A stretch of DNA of 64,000 bases, taken from contig JACKQC010000022.1 of the NCBI GenBank assembly GCA_024233085.1, positions 1 to 64,000 of the forward strand. The letters run 5' to 3'. Shown piece after piece: positions 17,390 through 28,059 of the stretch (positions are counted from its first letter, which is position 1; each line of letters begins with the position of its first letter). Source of the DNA: Akkermansiaceae bacterium (GTDB lineage: Bacteria > Verrucomicrobiota > Verrucomicrobiia > Verrucomicrobiales > DEV007). The position numbers and the translations under genes are program-made. The notes below the pieces were generated by a model. It was not told the DNA's origin. It searched no databases and saw only the letters and a list, made by a program, of their open reading frames with translations.

Positions 17390-19504
17390 ATGAAAGTCCT
17401 CCTCGTCGAAGATCATCAGCCCACCACGCAGATCGTCCTGCGCACGCTGGCCAGTTGCGGTCACCAGGCTGAAATCTGCTTCTCCGCCGAAGAAGCCATC
17501 GATCTCCTCAAGGAACGGGGCGTTCAGGCCTTCGATGCCTTCATCCTCGACCTCAAACTCCCCGGCATGGACGGCATCACGCTCTGCCGATGGATCCGCA
17601 TCCAGCCCGAGGGCGAGGCCCCCTACATCATCGTCGGCACCGGCAGCGACCACTCCGAGGAACTCGGCAACGCCTTCGACGCCGGCGCCGACGACTACGT
17701 CGAAAAGCCCTATCAACCGAAAATCCTCGGCCTCCGCGTCGCCGTCGCCGCCGAGCACATCGTCGCCCGGCAGGAGCGCAACCGCCTCAACCACGAACTC
17801 AATCGGGAAAAGGATTTCATCGCCGCGGTTTTCGACACCGCCGCCGCCTTCATCGTCGCCCTCAACCGCGACGAGGAAGTCGTCAAGATCAACCAGGCCT
17901 GTGAGGAATTGACCGAAATCAAGGGCTCGAACTTCGACGGCCAGCACTTCTGCGACCTGCTCCTGTCCAAAGACGTCGATCCCCGCCCCATCCGCGACCA
18001 GCTCCGCAGCCTCTCCGAGAGCAAGGAGAGCACCTGCCATTTCGAGTCCCTCTACACCCGCCCCAACGGCCATCAGCATTACATTTCCTGGCTCTGCCGC
18101 ATCGTCGAGTCCCACTCCGGCGAGGACGAGCCCCTCATCGTCTGCGTCGGCACCGACATCACCGAGCGCCGCCGCATGGAAGCCCAGCTCGCCTTTCTCG
18201 CCGAGCGCGACCCCCTCACCAACCTCTACAACCGCTCCCAGCTCGACCCCTCCGTCCAGCGCGCCATCGACGCCGCCCGCGGCGGCCAGCAAACCTGCGT
18301 CATGTGCGTCGATCTCGACGGCTTCAAGACCGTCAACGACTCCGCCGGCCACGCCGCCGGCGACGACCTTCTCCAGATCGTCTCCGCCTCCCTCGCCCGC
18401 AGCGTCCGCCCGTCGGACACCGTCATCCGCCGCGGCGGCGACGAGTTCATCCTCGTCCTCTTCGACAGTTGCATCGAGCAGGCCAAAGTCGTCGCCGAGC
18501 GCATCCGCACCGCCGTGGACAACCTCACCTTCGCCGCCAACGGCCGCACCTTCCACGTCACCGCCTCCATCGGCATGGTCATGCTCGAGCCCCGCATGAC
18601 CATCGAGGAGGCCCTCGGCCGCGCCGACGCCGCCTGCTACGCCAGCAAGGCGAAGGGCCGCAACGCCATCACCATCGGCGACACCGACCGGCGCCGCACC
18701 GACTCCAGCGCCCACGACACCCGCTGGTACGACCGCCTTACCGAGGCCCTCGCCTACGACAACATCGATCTCCACCTCCAGCCCATCGTCAACATCGCCA
18801 CCGGCGAGGCCGACTACTACGAGGCCCTCATGCGCCTCAACGACAACGGCGACTGGCGCGGCCCCGGCGAGTTCATGCACTCCGCCCGCCGCTTCGACCT
18901 GCTGCCCGAGATCGACCGCTGCGTCGTCCGCCGCGCCATCGACATGGTCAAGCGCGACCCCGCCCTCTGCCTGACCGTCAACCTCTCCGGACGCTCCGCC
19001 AGCGACTCCCGCCTGCCCGCCTTCCTCATCAACCACTTCCGCCACGCCAACCTCGAGCCCGGCTGCCTCATCTTCGAAATCACCGAGTCCGACCTCATCT
19101 CGGACCTGCCCAACGCCATCGAGCGCCTCTCCGAGCTTCGGAACTACGGCTTCCGCTTCGCCCTCGACGACTTCGGCCAGGGATACAGCAGCTTCAACTA
19201 CCTGCGCAAACTCCCCGTCGAGATGGTCAAGATCGACGGCTCCTTCACCAAGGCCCTCGCCTCCGACCGCGCCAGCGCCGCCTTCGTCAAAGCCATCGCC
19301 GACCTCGCCCACGCCATCGGCATCCAGTGCGTCGCCGAATACGTCGAGTGCGAGGACTCCCTCGAGCGTCTGCGCGGCATCGGCGTCGACTACGCCCAGG
19401 GCTATCACCTCGGCGCCCCGAAGTCCTACCCCTTCGACGAGGCCGATCCCGATCTCCGCCCCCGGCGCTATGTCGCCCACGGCTCGGTCATTCTGCCGGG
19501 CTGA
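17390..19504 (+). CDS. Response regulator with PAS, GGDEF and EAL domains
   Basis: A 704-residue cytoplasmic protein. The N-terminal receiver has acidic residues Glu7/Asp8, phospho-acceptor Asp54 and Lys106. A PAS domain follows at about 140-265. The diguanylate cyclase has an intact GGDEF (349-353) with the inhibitory I-site RPSD (340-343) five residues before it. The phosphodiesterase has EAL at 478-480, DDFG, and KIDGSF. Both enzyme halves look complete, so it may act as synthase or hydrolase of cyclic di-GMP depending on phosphorylation. It faces bcsA, whose PilZ domain senses that messenger. ATG 17390 is chosen because MKVLLVEDH is a classic receiver start; a TTG at 17363 adds only noise. 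No histidine kinase is nearby. Confidence 0.95.
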   Translation: MKVLLVEDHQPTTQIVLRTLASCGHQAEICFSAEEAIDLLKERGVQAFDAFILDLKLPGMDGITLCRWIRIQPEGEAPYIIVGTGSDHSEELGNAFDAGADDYVEKPYQPKILGLRVAVAAEHIVARQERNRLNHELNREKDFIAAVFDTAAAFIVALNRDEEVVKINQACEELTEIKGSNFDGQHFCDLLLSKDVDPRPIRDQLRSLSESKESTCHFESLYTRPNGHQHYISWLCRIVESHSGEDEPLIVCVGTDITERRRMEAQLAFLAERDPLTNLYNRSQLDPSVQRAIDAARGGQQTCVMCVDLDGFKTVNDSAGHAAGDDLLQIVSASLARSVRPSDTVIRRGGDEFILVLFDSCIEQAKVVAERIRTAVDNLTFAANGRTFHVTASIGMVMLEPRMTIEEALGRADAACYASKAKGRNAITIGDTDRRRTDSSAHDTRWYDRLTEALAYDNIDLHLQPIVNIATGEADYYEALMRLNDNGDWRGPGEFMHSARRFDLLPEIDRCVVRRAIDMVKRDPALCLTVNLSGRSASDSRLPAFLINHFRHANLEPGCLIFEITESDLISDLPNAIERLSELRNYGFRFALDDFGQGYSSFNYLRKLPVEMVKIDGSFTKALASDRASAAFVKAIADLAHAIGIQCVAEYVECEDSLERLRGIGVDYAQGYHLGAPKSYPFDEADPDLRPRRYVAHGSVILPG

Positions 19505-19538
19505 GAAAGCCCGGAGATACCGCCCCTCCCCTTCCCCC

Positions 19539-19579
19539 GACCCAACAGGGTTGGGTCGGCGACCATACCCTGTTGGGTC
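19539..19579. repeat. 22-bp-pitch palindrome doublet
   Basis: GACCCAACAGGGTTGGGTC (19539-19557) and GACCATACCCTGTTGGGTC (19561-19579), 22 bp apart and with inverted cores. It lies in the 187-bp gap after the GGDEF-EAL gene; the rest of the gap shows nothing else. Confidence 0.9.
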
Positions 19580-19691
19580 AGCCGCGATTCCGGCGCCCCG
19601 CGACGCGTCATCCCGCGCCCGCGGTCGAAAACGTTGCGAAACCCCGCCCGACCGGATATCCTGCCACCACGGTCGTTTTCCCAACCAAACC

Positions 19692-21089
19692 ATGAACGAG
19701 CAGGAAAAAGCCAAACGCTGGCACGCGCTGGCGCGCCGGATGGTTCGCAAAGTCAACGGCGCCTGGTGCCTCGAAAAGCTCACGCCCCTCGTGTTCCTCG
19801 TCGGCCTGGCCGGCGGAGTCTTTCTCGTTTACCTCCGCTCGCGCGTTCCCGCCCTGCCCACGGTCCAAGGCTGGGACACCGCCGTATCCCTGGTCGCGCT
19901 GAAAAATCCCGCGCTCTGGATTTCCGTCGCGATCGCCCTCGCCGTCGCGACCGTCGCCGCGTGGCTCATGGCCCGCCGCCACTTCATCCGGCCCGAGGCC
20001 GCGCTGGTCCGACTCGAGGACCGGCTGCGTCTCCGCAACGCCCTCACCACCGCCGAGCGCGGCGTCGGCGCCTGGCCCGAACCGCCCGACGGTCCCGCCC
20101 CCGGACGCGACGGCTGGACGTGGAACTGGCCGCGTGTCCTCACCCCGTTTCTCGGTTTTCTCGGCATGATCCTGAGCGCCGCCCTCGTGCCCATCGGCGG
20201 TGTCCTCGCCGAAAAGTCGCCCGCCTCCGAGCCGCTCGCCTGGGGGCAGATGGAGGAATGGCTCGAAACTCTGGAGGAGGAAAACCTGATCGACGAAACG
20301 AAACTCGAGGAGGTGCTCGAAAAGATCGAGGAACTCCGCGCCCGGCCCGAGGACGAGTGGTTCAGCCACAGCAGTCTCGAAGCCGGCGACACCCTGCGCC
20401 AGAATCTCCAGCGGCAGATTCAGGACCTCGGCGCCGAACTCGCCAACGCCGAGCGCGATCTCAACGCCCTGGAAAACTATGGCGACCAGCTCAGCGCCGA
20501 GGCGCGCGAAAAGCTGCTCGCCGAATACGAGAAAGCCCTGCAAAACCTCGCCATCGCCGGACTCCCGCTCAATCCCGAACTGATGAAATCCCTCAAGGGA
20601 TTGGATCCCAAGCAACTCGCCCAAGGCCAGATGAGCCAGCTCACCAAGGAGCAGATGGAGCAGCTTCGCCAGGCCCTGCAAAAGGGCGCCGGCGCCTGCA
20701 AGAAATGCAACGGCCTCGGCGACAAGGGCGAATTCGGCAAGCTCGGCGAGGGCGACGAAGCCCTCATGGCCCTGCTCCACGGGCTCGGCCAGTGCGACAA
20801 ACCCGGGCGCGGCGCCATCACCCGAGGCCCCGGCGAGGCCCCGCTTTTCCTCGGCGACAAGAACGATCTCGACACGCAAAACATCCAGAACGTCGAGAAC
20901 CCCGACTTTTCCCGGGCCGCGCCCGGCGACGTGCTCGGCGTCGGCCAGACCGAGCACGAACTCGACCGAACCCGCGTCGGTCCCCGCGACGCCGGCGCGG
21001 TCAAATCCGTCGGCCAGGGCGGCGAGGCCGTGTGGCGGGAGTCGCTCACCCCCGGCGAGCGCGCGGTGCTGAAGCGCTATTTCAAGTAA
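19692..21089 (+). CDS. Membrane protein with coiled coil and zinc-ribbon-like motif, MoxR partner
   Basis: A 465-residue protein of unknown function. Three membrane segments are visible at about residues 32-50, 76-97 and 150-175. A long Glu/Leu-rich coiled-coil follows (WLETLEEENLIDETKLEEVL onward), then a CKKCNGLGD motif near residue 338 with another Cys later (GQCDKPG), which resembles half of a DnaJ-type zinc module. The C-terminus (SLTPGERAVLKRYFK) matches the end of proteins often seen next to MoxR ATPases in this phylum. It precedes moxR by 159 bp with a repeat doublet in between. ATG 19692 is chosen because the upstream extension is not protein-like. Confidence 0.7.
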   Translation: MNEQEKAKRWHALARRMVRKVNGAWCLEKLTPLVFLVGLAGGVFLVYLRSRVPALPTVQGWDTAVSLVALKNPALWISVAIALAVATVAAWLMARRHFIRPEAALVRLEDRLRLRNALTTAERGVGAWPEPPDGPAPGRDGWTWNWPRVLTPFLGFLGMILSAALVPIGGVLAEKSPASEPLAWGQMEEWLETLEEENLIDETKLEEVLEKIEELRARPEDEWFSHSSLEAGDTLRQNLQRQIQDLGAELANAERDLNALENYGDQLSAEAREKLLAEYEKALQNLAIAGLPLNPELMKSLKGLDPKQLAQGQMSQLTKEQMEQLRQALQKGAGACKKCNGLGDKGEFGKLGEGDEALMALLHGLGQCDKPGRGAITRGPGEAPLFLGDKNDLDTQNIQNVENPDFSRAAPGDVLGVGQTEHELDRTRVGPRDAGAVKSVGQGGEAVWRESLTPGERAVLKRYFK

Positions 21090-21107
21090 CCCCGGCCCGA
21101 AGCCGCC

Positions 21108-21147
21108 GATCCAACAGGGTTGAGCCGCCGACCCAACCCTGTTCGCC
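21108..21147. repeat. 22-bp-pitch palindrome doublet
   Basis: GATCCAACAGGGTTGAGCC (21108-21126) and GACCCAACCCTGTTCGCC (21130-21147), 22 bp apart, between the membrane protein gene and moxR. Confidence 0.85.
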
Positions 21148-21248
21148 GGATTTTCATCGCGCGCGTTTCGGGCTTGAAAGACGAACCGAAATCGGCGCGT
21201 AATCGTCGAAACCTTCCCCCCATCCGAATTCCCAATCCGAAAAAGCCC

Positions 21249-22256
<1,008 letters not shown>

Positions 22257-22336
22257 TTCGAAGGGAACGGGAAAGGGAGTTATTTGCGTTGCCCCACCGA
22301 CATCGTCGGGCTACCGTCCAAAAGTTTTTTCTCCGC

Positions 22337-22909
22337 ATGGAACTCGAACTGCCAGCCCCGCTCGAAGGCCAGCTCATGACCCGGGAAGAATTCCTTTCCT
22401 GGGATCAGAAGGCCGAAGGCGGACCGAAATACGAATGGAGGGACGGCCTTGTCGAAGTGGCCGGCGATTGGATGAAAGCGAGCGAACGCACGATTGTCGT
22501 TAATCTGATCCGGAGGTTTCACGAATGTGATGCGTTTCAATCCGGATCGGAACTTTTGCCGGAAACCGAGTGCCACCTCGAGGCCATCAACGCCACCCGG
22601 ATTCCCGATCTCGCCTTTTTCACGCTGGAACAGATCCGCGAGTCCCAGGACGGTGGAAATCCCGTTCCCGGCTGGGTGATCGAGATCGTTTCGCCCTCCG
22701 AACGTTTCTTTAACGTCGAATTCAAGGTCGAGGAATATTTTCAATCCGGCGTCCGGGTGGTGTGGCAGATTTTTCCGCCCGTGAATCGCGTTCGGATTTT
22801 TCGCTCCGTCGAGGTGGTGACCAACCACAGCGGCGACAGCCCCTGCTCCGCCGCGCCCGTCCTGCCGGAATACGAAATCTCGGTCGAAGACATCTTCCGC
22901 GGCCGCTGA
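22337..22909 (+). CDS. Uma2-family endonuclease-like protein
   Basis: A 190-residue protein of the Uma2 (DUF820) family, a PD-(D/E)XK fold group with unproven roles. Recognisable elements are LMTREEFLSWDQ, KYEWRDGLVEVAG, IPDLAFF (Asp of the core), WVIEIVSPSE and the VEEYFQSGVRVVWQI block. The usual catalytic Asp-Glu pair is present. ATG 22337 fits the standard start; an in-frame upstream start at 22289 would add 16 basic residues. It sits as a single gene between moxR and the TPR genes and is not obviously part of either. Confidence 0.85.
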   Translation: MELELPAPLEGQLMTREEFLSWDQKAEGGPKYEWRDGLVEVAGDWMKASERTIVVNLIRRFHECDAFQSGSELLPETECHLEAINATRIPDLAFFTLEQIRESQDGGNPVPGWVIEIVSPSERFFNVEFKVEEYFQSGVRVVWQIFPPVNRVRIFRSVEVVTNHSGDSPCSAAPVLPEYEISVEDIFRGR

Positions 22910-23010
22910 ATCCGGGTTTCCCGCCCCTTTCGCCAAAAATGGCGGACTTTTTGCTTTTCTCCGGGTTGACCGCGCGCTTGAATCGTTAGGCAGTGCCTTG
23001 TCCTCGGTTC

Positions 23011-25881
23011 ATGAAATCGCGCCTCGCCGCGATCGTCTTTTGCGGGACCCCGATCGTCTCCGGATCGGGCCACGGCCTGTTCGCCCAGGCGCCCGCTCCC
23101 GACGCGCCCCCCGTTCAGACGCCGGCCGGGTTGCTGGAGAGCGCCCGCGCCGCCTTCGACGCGGCCGATTTCGCGACTGCCGAGTCGAATTTTCAGCGAT
23201 TTATGGACGACTACGGCCAGGCCGAGGAAACCCGGGAAGCCGTCCGCATTCACACCCCGCTGCTGGCTGTCTGCAAGATTCGAACGGAAAAATTCGGCGA
23301 GGCGCTCGAATGGATCGCGCGGTCGTTCGAGGATCCGAAACTCGATCCCGCGATTGCCGACGAGCTAAGCTTTTTCAGGGGGCATTGCCTGATGCTTCAG
23401 CGGGACCTTCCCGGCGCCCAGACCGCCTTTGGCGAATACTGGGCCGACACCGCCCACCACGCCGCGCGCCGCTACGAGGCCCTTCTGCTTTTCGCCCATC
23501 TCTACCTCTCGCAGGATCTGCCGGAGACCGCGGCGGAGATGCTGGCCGACCAAGTGCCGAAAATTCGCGCCGCCCAACCCGAGGCCGCCTCCCGGGGCGC
23601 CGTGCTGCAACTGCACGCCCTCATGGCCTCCGGCCAGCTCGACGCCGCGCTCGCCCTCGTCCGCGACCAGTATCCGCGCCTCGAGGAGATGACCCAGCCC
23701 GTCGCGTTCCAAACCATGACCCTCAGCCTCGGCTCGCGGTTTCTCGAGCGACAACGCTGGCACGACGCCATCGTCTGCCTCCAGCGCATCTGGCCCCGGG
23801 AAAAGCTGCTTTCCCATCAGCTCGGCAAGAAAGCCGAAATCGAAAAGCTCATCTCCGATCGCGGGGCCAATCCCGCCGCGCAGTCGCAGGTCATGCAGCT
23901 CGAGGGCATCCTCAAGCGCGTCGAGCGCGAGATCGCCAATTTCGAGAAGGTCGAGAACTACGATTCCGCCCTGCGATTCCGGCTCGCCACCGCCTTCCAG
24001 GGCCTGGAGCGCTGGCGCGAGGCCGCGCTCGTCCTCGAGGACATGCTCGTGACCCTGCCCCCCGATCCCGTGGTGGACTCCGCCAGCCTGGCGACCATTC
24101 AGTGCTGGATCCAGATCGGGCGCTGGCCCAGAGCCGTCGCGGCGGCCGACCGATACCTCGAAAAATTCGCCGACACCGGGAAAAACCTGCCCATGGTCCT
24201 TTACCTCCGCGCCGAGGCCCTGCGCGAGGATTTGCAAATCGCCGAGGCCCAGCTCGCCTATGGCGACCTCCTGGAGCGCTATCCCGACGATCCCCTCGCC
24301 GGCAAGGCCGCCTTCATGCAGGGATTTCTCTACCTCCAGCAGGACGACAACGAAGGCGCGCTTTTCGAGTTCGATCGCGTGCGAAAAAACTACGCGGACT
24401 CCGGTCTCGTCGAGGACGCGGACTACTGGAGTGGCATGGCGCTGGCGTTTTCCAAGCAATACGAAGCCGCCCGGGAAGCGATGCGTTCCTACCTCGAAAA
24501 ATACGAAAGCACCGGCGCCGCGGCTCCGAAGTATCGCAAGGAGGCCGTCTTCCGCGTCGCGGTGTGCGCCTTTTCCCTCGGCGAATACGAGGAATCCATC
24601 GACCTGTTCGACCAGTTCGTCGCCGCCCACGAGGGCGATCCGCTGGCCGACGAGGCGAACCTCCTGCTCGGTGACGCGCTCTGCGCCCTCGGGGAAATCG
24701 ACCGCGGCATTGCCGCCTATGGCGCGATCCGGCCCGACTCGATCCGCTTTTTCGAGGACGGCTGGTTCAAAACCGGCAAGGCGCTCAAGCTCACGGAACG
24801 ATTCGACGAGATGCGGACGCACTTCGAGCGTTTCGCGTCGCTTTACCCGGAGAGCAACCGCCTGCCCGAGGCGATTTACTGGATCGGCTGGAACGATCTC
24901 CAGGCCGGCAAACCCCACAAGGCGCGGGAGATTTACTGGGAAACGCTGGAGCTGCACGGCGAGCGACCCGATCTCCACTCGATGGAGGACCTCATCCTCG
25001 CGCTGCCAATGGCCTACGAATCCGACGGCAAGGCCGGCCGCGGGGAGTTGCTGAGGCGCCTCGAGCAGATGCGTTTCCAGGCCGACAACGCCGATCGCCC
25101 CACCCTGGCCCTGCGCTGCGCCTGGGGCCGCGCCCGCCTGCTCTCGCTCGAGGATCCCGCCCGCGGACGCGCCGCGCTGCTCGCCCTGCAACCGGAAATC
25201 GATCCGAAACGGCACAATCCCATGATCGCCGTCGACTGCGCCGAGGCCCTGATGGACGCCGAGAACTTCAACCTCGCCCGCGCCCTGCTCACCGAAGTGA
25301 GAAAGTGGCATCCCCGAGCCATTCAGAAAGACCGCGTTTTCGCCGGACTCGGCCGCCTCGCGGAGGAGGACGGCGACACCGAAAAGGCCCTCGAATACTA
25401 CACACGCTTCGAGCGGGAAACCGCCGGCTCCACGCGTCTCGGGACCGTCCGGCTCGCCAAGGCCCGGCTTCAGTCCGAATCCGGAGACACCCCGGGCGCC
25501 CGCGCCACTCTCGAAGCCCTGCTCGAGGACTCCGCCGCGACCGCTCCGCAAAAAGCCGAGGCCCTCCTCGCCCTCGGGGAGACATACGCGGCTTCGCGGG
25601 AATGGAAAACCTCCCTTCCCTACTTCGAGAGGGTTTACGTCGCCTACGGAAAGTTCGGCGAACTCAACGCCCGCGCCTATCAGGGCCGGGCGCAAGCGCT
25701 CGAACGGCTCGGGCTCAACGCGGAGGCGCTCGAAGTTTACGAGGAACTCGCCGCCCGGCCCGATCTTCGGTCGTTTCCCCAAACCGGAGAAGCCCGCGCC
25801 GGCATCGCGCGGCTCGAGAGTTTCCGGCGAAAACCGGCGGCCCCCGCCGAAGTCGCGCCCCAACCCACCGAAGCCCGATGA
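23011..25881 (+). CDS. Large secreted TPR-repeat protein
   Basis: A 956-residue protein with an N-terminal signal peptide (MKSRLAAIVFCGTPIVSGSG). Almost the whole chain is helical pairs of TPR type, for example ARAAFDAADFATAESNFQRF, AFMQGFLYLQQDDNEGALFE, and VCAFSLGEYEESIDLFDQFV. It is likely periplasmic and scaffolds a complex. Its stop overlaps the next start by 4 bases (ATGA, 25878-25881), and the following genes are an ExbB/ExbD motor, so it probably works with that envelope machine. ATG 23011 is preferred over the GTG at 22993 because of the signal peptide. Confidence 0.85.
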   Translation: MKSRLAAIVFCGTPIVSGSGHGLFAQAPAPDAPPVQTPAGLLESARAAFDAADFATAESNFQRFMDDYGQAEETREAVRIHTPLLAVCKIRTEKFGEALEWIARSFEDPKLDPAIADELSFFRGHCLMLQRDLPGAQTAFGEYWADTAHHAARRYEALLLFAHLYLSQDLPETAAEMLADQVPKIRAAQPEAASRGAVLQLHALMASGQLDAALALVRDQYPRLEEMTQPVAFQTMTLSLGSRFLERQRWHDAIVCLQRIWPREKLLSHQLGKKAEIEKLISDRGANPAAQSQVMQLEGILKRVEREIANFEKVENYDSALRFRLATAFQGLERWREAALVLEDMLVTLPPDPVVDSASLATIQCWIQIGRWPRAVAAADRYLEKFADTGKNLPMVLYLRAEALREDLQIAEAQLAYGDLLERYPDDPLAGKAAFMQGFLYLQQDDNEGALFEFDRVRKNYADSGLVEDADYWSGMALAFSKQYEAAREAMRSYLEKYESTGAAAPKYRKEAVFRVAVCAFSLGEYEESIDLFDQFVAAHEGDPLADEANLLLGDALCALGEIDRGIAAYGAIRPDSIRFFEDGWFKTGKALKLTERFDEMRTHFERFASLYPESNRLPEAIYWIGWNDLQAGKPHKAREIYWETLELHGERPDLHSMEDLILALPMAYESDGKAGRGELLRRLEQMRFQADNADRPTLALRCAWGRARLLSLEDPARGRAALLALQPEIDPKRHNPMIAVDCAEALMDAENFNLARALLTEVRKWHPRAIQKDRVFAGLGRLAEEDGDTEKALEYYTRFERETAGSTRLGTVRLAKARLQSESGDTPGARATLEALLEDSAATAPQKAEALLALGETYAASREWKTSLPYFERVYVAYGKFGELNARAYQGRAQALERLGLNAEALEVYEELAARPDLRSFPQTGEARAGIARLESFRRKPAAPAEVAPQPTEAR

Positions 25882-26822
25882 AACCCCACCCAGCCATCCC
25901 CATCGCGGGTTTTCTCGCCGTGCTCGCCTGGCTCGCGGCTCCGGCGACCGGGTTGCGCGCCCAGGATGTTTTGCACCTGAAAACCGGCCAGACCGTCCCC
26001 TGCGCCATCGAAGCCGTCACCGACAACATCGTGACCTTCCGCTTGCCCGGCATGGCGAAAAACGCTCCGCCGCGCTCCGCGAAGATGGAAGCCGTGGAAT
26101 TCATCGAGTTCGCCCCCCTGCCCGGCGAGGCGAAAGTCCTCGCCGATCCCGCCAAAGCCCCGCCGGAAACGCTCGAAAAACTGTGGACCGACAAGTCGCG
26201 TTTGCTCGGCCGCCCCCGCTCGAACGCCGGCGCTCTCGGTGTCCTCCACGCGCGCGCCCTCCTGCGCGGCGACGATCCCCTCTTCTGGCAGCGCGCCATC
26301 GTGATCTGCGATCGCGTCCGGGAGCGCGACTGGGATGAAAAGGTCCGGCACGACGCTCGCGAGACTCGGGTCCAAGCTCTGATTCGGCTGGAACGTTTCG
26401 ACGAGGCCCGGAAAGAAGTCGCCGCCCTGATCGCGGAAACCGACGATCCCGGCCTGACCATTTCCCTCGACCACGCCCTCGCCCGCGCCGACCTGCGAAA
26501 GCTCATCGCCCTCCAGGCCGAAAATCCCCGTTGGGAGGAGGACGACTTCGTCCGGCCCGAGCGAAACCGCCTCTACCACGAAGCCGTGGACCGTTTCCTG
26601 CGGCCCTTTCTGTTCCACGGCACCCGCGAAACCGAGGCCGCCCGCGGCCTGCTCGACGCCGCCGAAGCCCACGCCGTCGCCGGGAACGAGGCCGAGCGCC
26701 GCGCCGTCCTTGCCGACCTCCTTGCGATCTACCCGAACACCGAAGCCGCCGCCGCCGCGCGCGGGCAAACCGATCCCTCCCAGACCAAGACCAACCCGAC
26801 CGATGAAGCCCCGAAAAACTGA
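25878..26822 (+). CDS. Secreted helical-repeat protein
   Basis: A 314-residue protein. Signal peptide MKPHPAIPIAGFLAVLAWLAA, cut near GLRAQ. A short beta-rich part follows (VLHLKTGQTVPCAIEAVTDN), then a helical part with TPR-like pairs (ALIRLERFDEARKEVAAL). It is coupled by overlap to the TPR gene before it and by a 20-bp overlap to the exbB-like gene after it. Such an arrangement is common for the periplasmic partner of TolQ/ExbB-type motors in this phylum, but the function is not known. Confidence 0.75.
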   Translation: MKPHPAIPIAGFLAVLAWLAAPATGLRAQDVLHLKTGQTVPCAIEAVTDNIVTFRLPGMAKNAPPRSAKMEAVEFIEFAPLPGEAKVLADPAKAPPETLEKLWTDKSRLLGRPRSNAGALGVLHARALLRGDDPLFWQRAIVICDRVRERDWDEKVRHDARETRVQALIRLERFDEARKEVAALIAETDDPGLTISLDHALARADLRKLIALQAENPRWEEDDFVRPERNRLYHEAVDRFLRPFLFHGTRETEAARGLLDAAEAHAVAGNEAERRAVLADLLAIYPNTEAAAAARGQTDPSQTKTNPTDEAPKN

Positions 26823-27606
26823 CGCCTGGAAACTCCTCCTCCTCGCCCTCCTGCTCGCCGCCGCGACTCCGGATCGCGTTTTTTCGCAGGACGCCGCCGC
26901 GCCGCCTCCGCCGCCCGCCGGCGAGGTCGAGACGAAGTCCGCCCTCGATATTTACAAGGAGGGCGGCTGGTTCATGCACGTGCTCCTCGTCTGCTCCATC
27001 GGCACCATCGCCGTGGTGGTCTATTGCTTCGTCCAGATCACCCCGAAAAAGATGGCGCCGAAATCCCTCGTCGATCGCGTCAATTCCGCGATGGCCGGAA
27101 AGGATGTCGGAACGGCTTATCAAATCTGCCAGGCAACCCCGAACGCCTATTCCAACGTCGTCTCGAGCGCCCTGCTAAAGGTCAACTTCGAGCGCGACCT
27201 CGCCAACAAAGTCAGCATGGTCGAGGCCGCCGCCGAGGGCCTCGACGAGGAGGAACATCGCCAGATGGTCTGGGTCAACTACCTCAATGTCTTCGCCACG
27301 CTCGCCCCCATGATCGGCCTGCTCGGGACCGTCTGGGGCATGATCGAAAGTTTCGACCAGCTCGCCGCCGGCAACGCCCAGCCGCAGGACCTCGCCGGCG
27401 GAATCAAGAAGGCCATGGGCACCACCGCCGGCGGCCTTCTCGTCGGCATTCCCGCGATGTTTTTCTATTTCTTCTTTCGCGACAAGCTACAGGGCGTCAT
27501 GACCACCATCCAGAAGCACGCAAGCTTCGCCATCGACATCCTCAGCGGCGAAATCCGCCTCGAGGGCGCCGCCGAGGAATCCCACGAGCCGCCCGCCGAG
27601 TCCTGA
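26803..27606 (+). CDS. exbB: MotA/TolQ/ExbB-family proton channel protein
   Basis: A 267-residue inner-membrane protein. A cleavable signal or first helix (LLLLALLLAAATPDRVFSQ) is followed by a helix near residues 50-70, a cytoplasmic loop, and the conserved pair of helices (NVFATLAPMIGLLGTVWGMI and TTAGGLLVGIPAMFFYFFF). With ExbD it forms a proton-driven motor that moves an envelope-spanning partner. Two exbD genes follow directly. The ATG at 26803 lies inside the end of the preceding gene. Confidence 0.92.
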   Translation: MKPRKTDAWKLLLLALLLAAATPDRVFSQDAAAPPPPPAGEVETKSALDIYKEGGWFMHVLLVCSIGTIAVVVYCFVQITPKKMAPKSLVDRVNSAMAGKDVGTAYQICQATPNAYSNVVSSALLKVNFERDLANKVSMVEAAAEGLDEEEHRQMVWVNYLNVFATLAPMIGLLGTVWGMIESFDQLAAGNAQPQDLAGGIKKAMGTTAGGLLVGIPAMFFYFFFRDKLQGVMTTIQKHASFAIDILSGEIRLEGAAEESHEPPAES

Positions 27607-27646
27607 CTTCCCATATTCCTCCGTCCCCATTCCACCGCCAAAACAC

Positions 27647-28054
27647 ATGCAACGCCGCCGCGGAATCGACTCGAGCGAGGTGAGCTTTCAGATCACCCCG
27701 ATGATCGACATGACCTTTTTGCTGCTCATCTTTTTCATGGTGACGACCAAACTCACCGACCAACAGGTGAACGTTCCCGTGAAGCTGCCCGTCGCCGTCA
27801 GCGCCGTTCCGCCCGGAAAGATCGAGCGCGACATCGTCAACATCGACGGAGAAGGCCGCTATTACATCGGCGACCGGCCCGCCTCGAAGGCGGAGTTGAA
27901 AGTCCACCTCGAGGAGCGCTTCCGCGATTTCCCCCCGCTCCAGGTCTACCTTCGCGCCGACGAAAACACGCCGGGAAAAACGATTCGCGAAGTCATCAAA
28001 ATGGCCGGCGAGGCCGGCGCCCTCGACGTCATCGTCGCCACCTTTCAAAAATAG
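27647..28054 (+). CDS. exbD: ExbD/TolR-family protein, first copy
   Basis: A 135-residue protein with one membrane helix near the N-terminus (ITPMIDMTFLLLIFFMVTT), which includes the conserved Asp that carries protons in ExbD, then a periplasmic domain. Second gene of the motor set. It starts 40 bp after exbB. A palindrome doublet lies between it and the second exbD. Confidence 0.92.
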   Translation: MQRRRGIDSSEVSFQITPMIDMTFLLLIFFMVTTKLTDQQVNVPVKLPVAVSAVPPGKIERDIVNIDGEGRYYIGDRPASKAELKVHLEERFRDFPPLQVYLRADENTPGKTIREVIKMAGEAGALDVIVATFQK

Positions 28055-28059
28055 CCCCC

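Noticed and set aside
17342..19783. 813-codon minus-strand frame
   Set aside because: Complement of the GGDEF-EAL gene; low-complexity Gly/Val/Asp translation.
23365..25863. 832-codon minus-strand frame
   Set aside because: Complement of the TPR gene; no domain seen.
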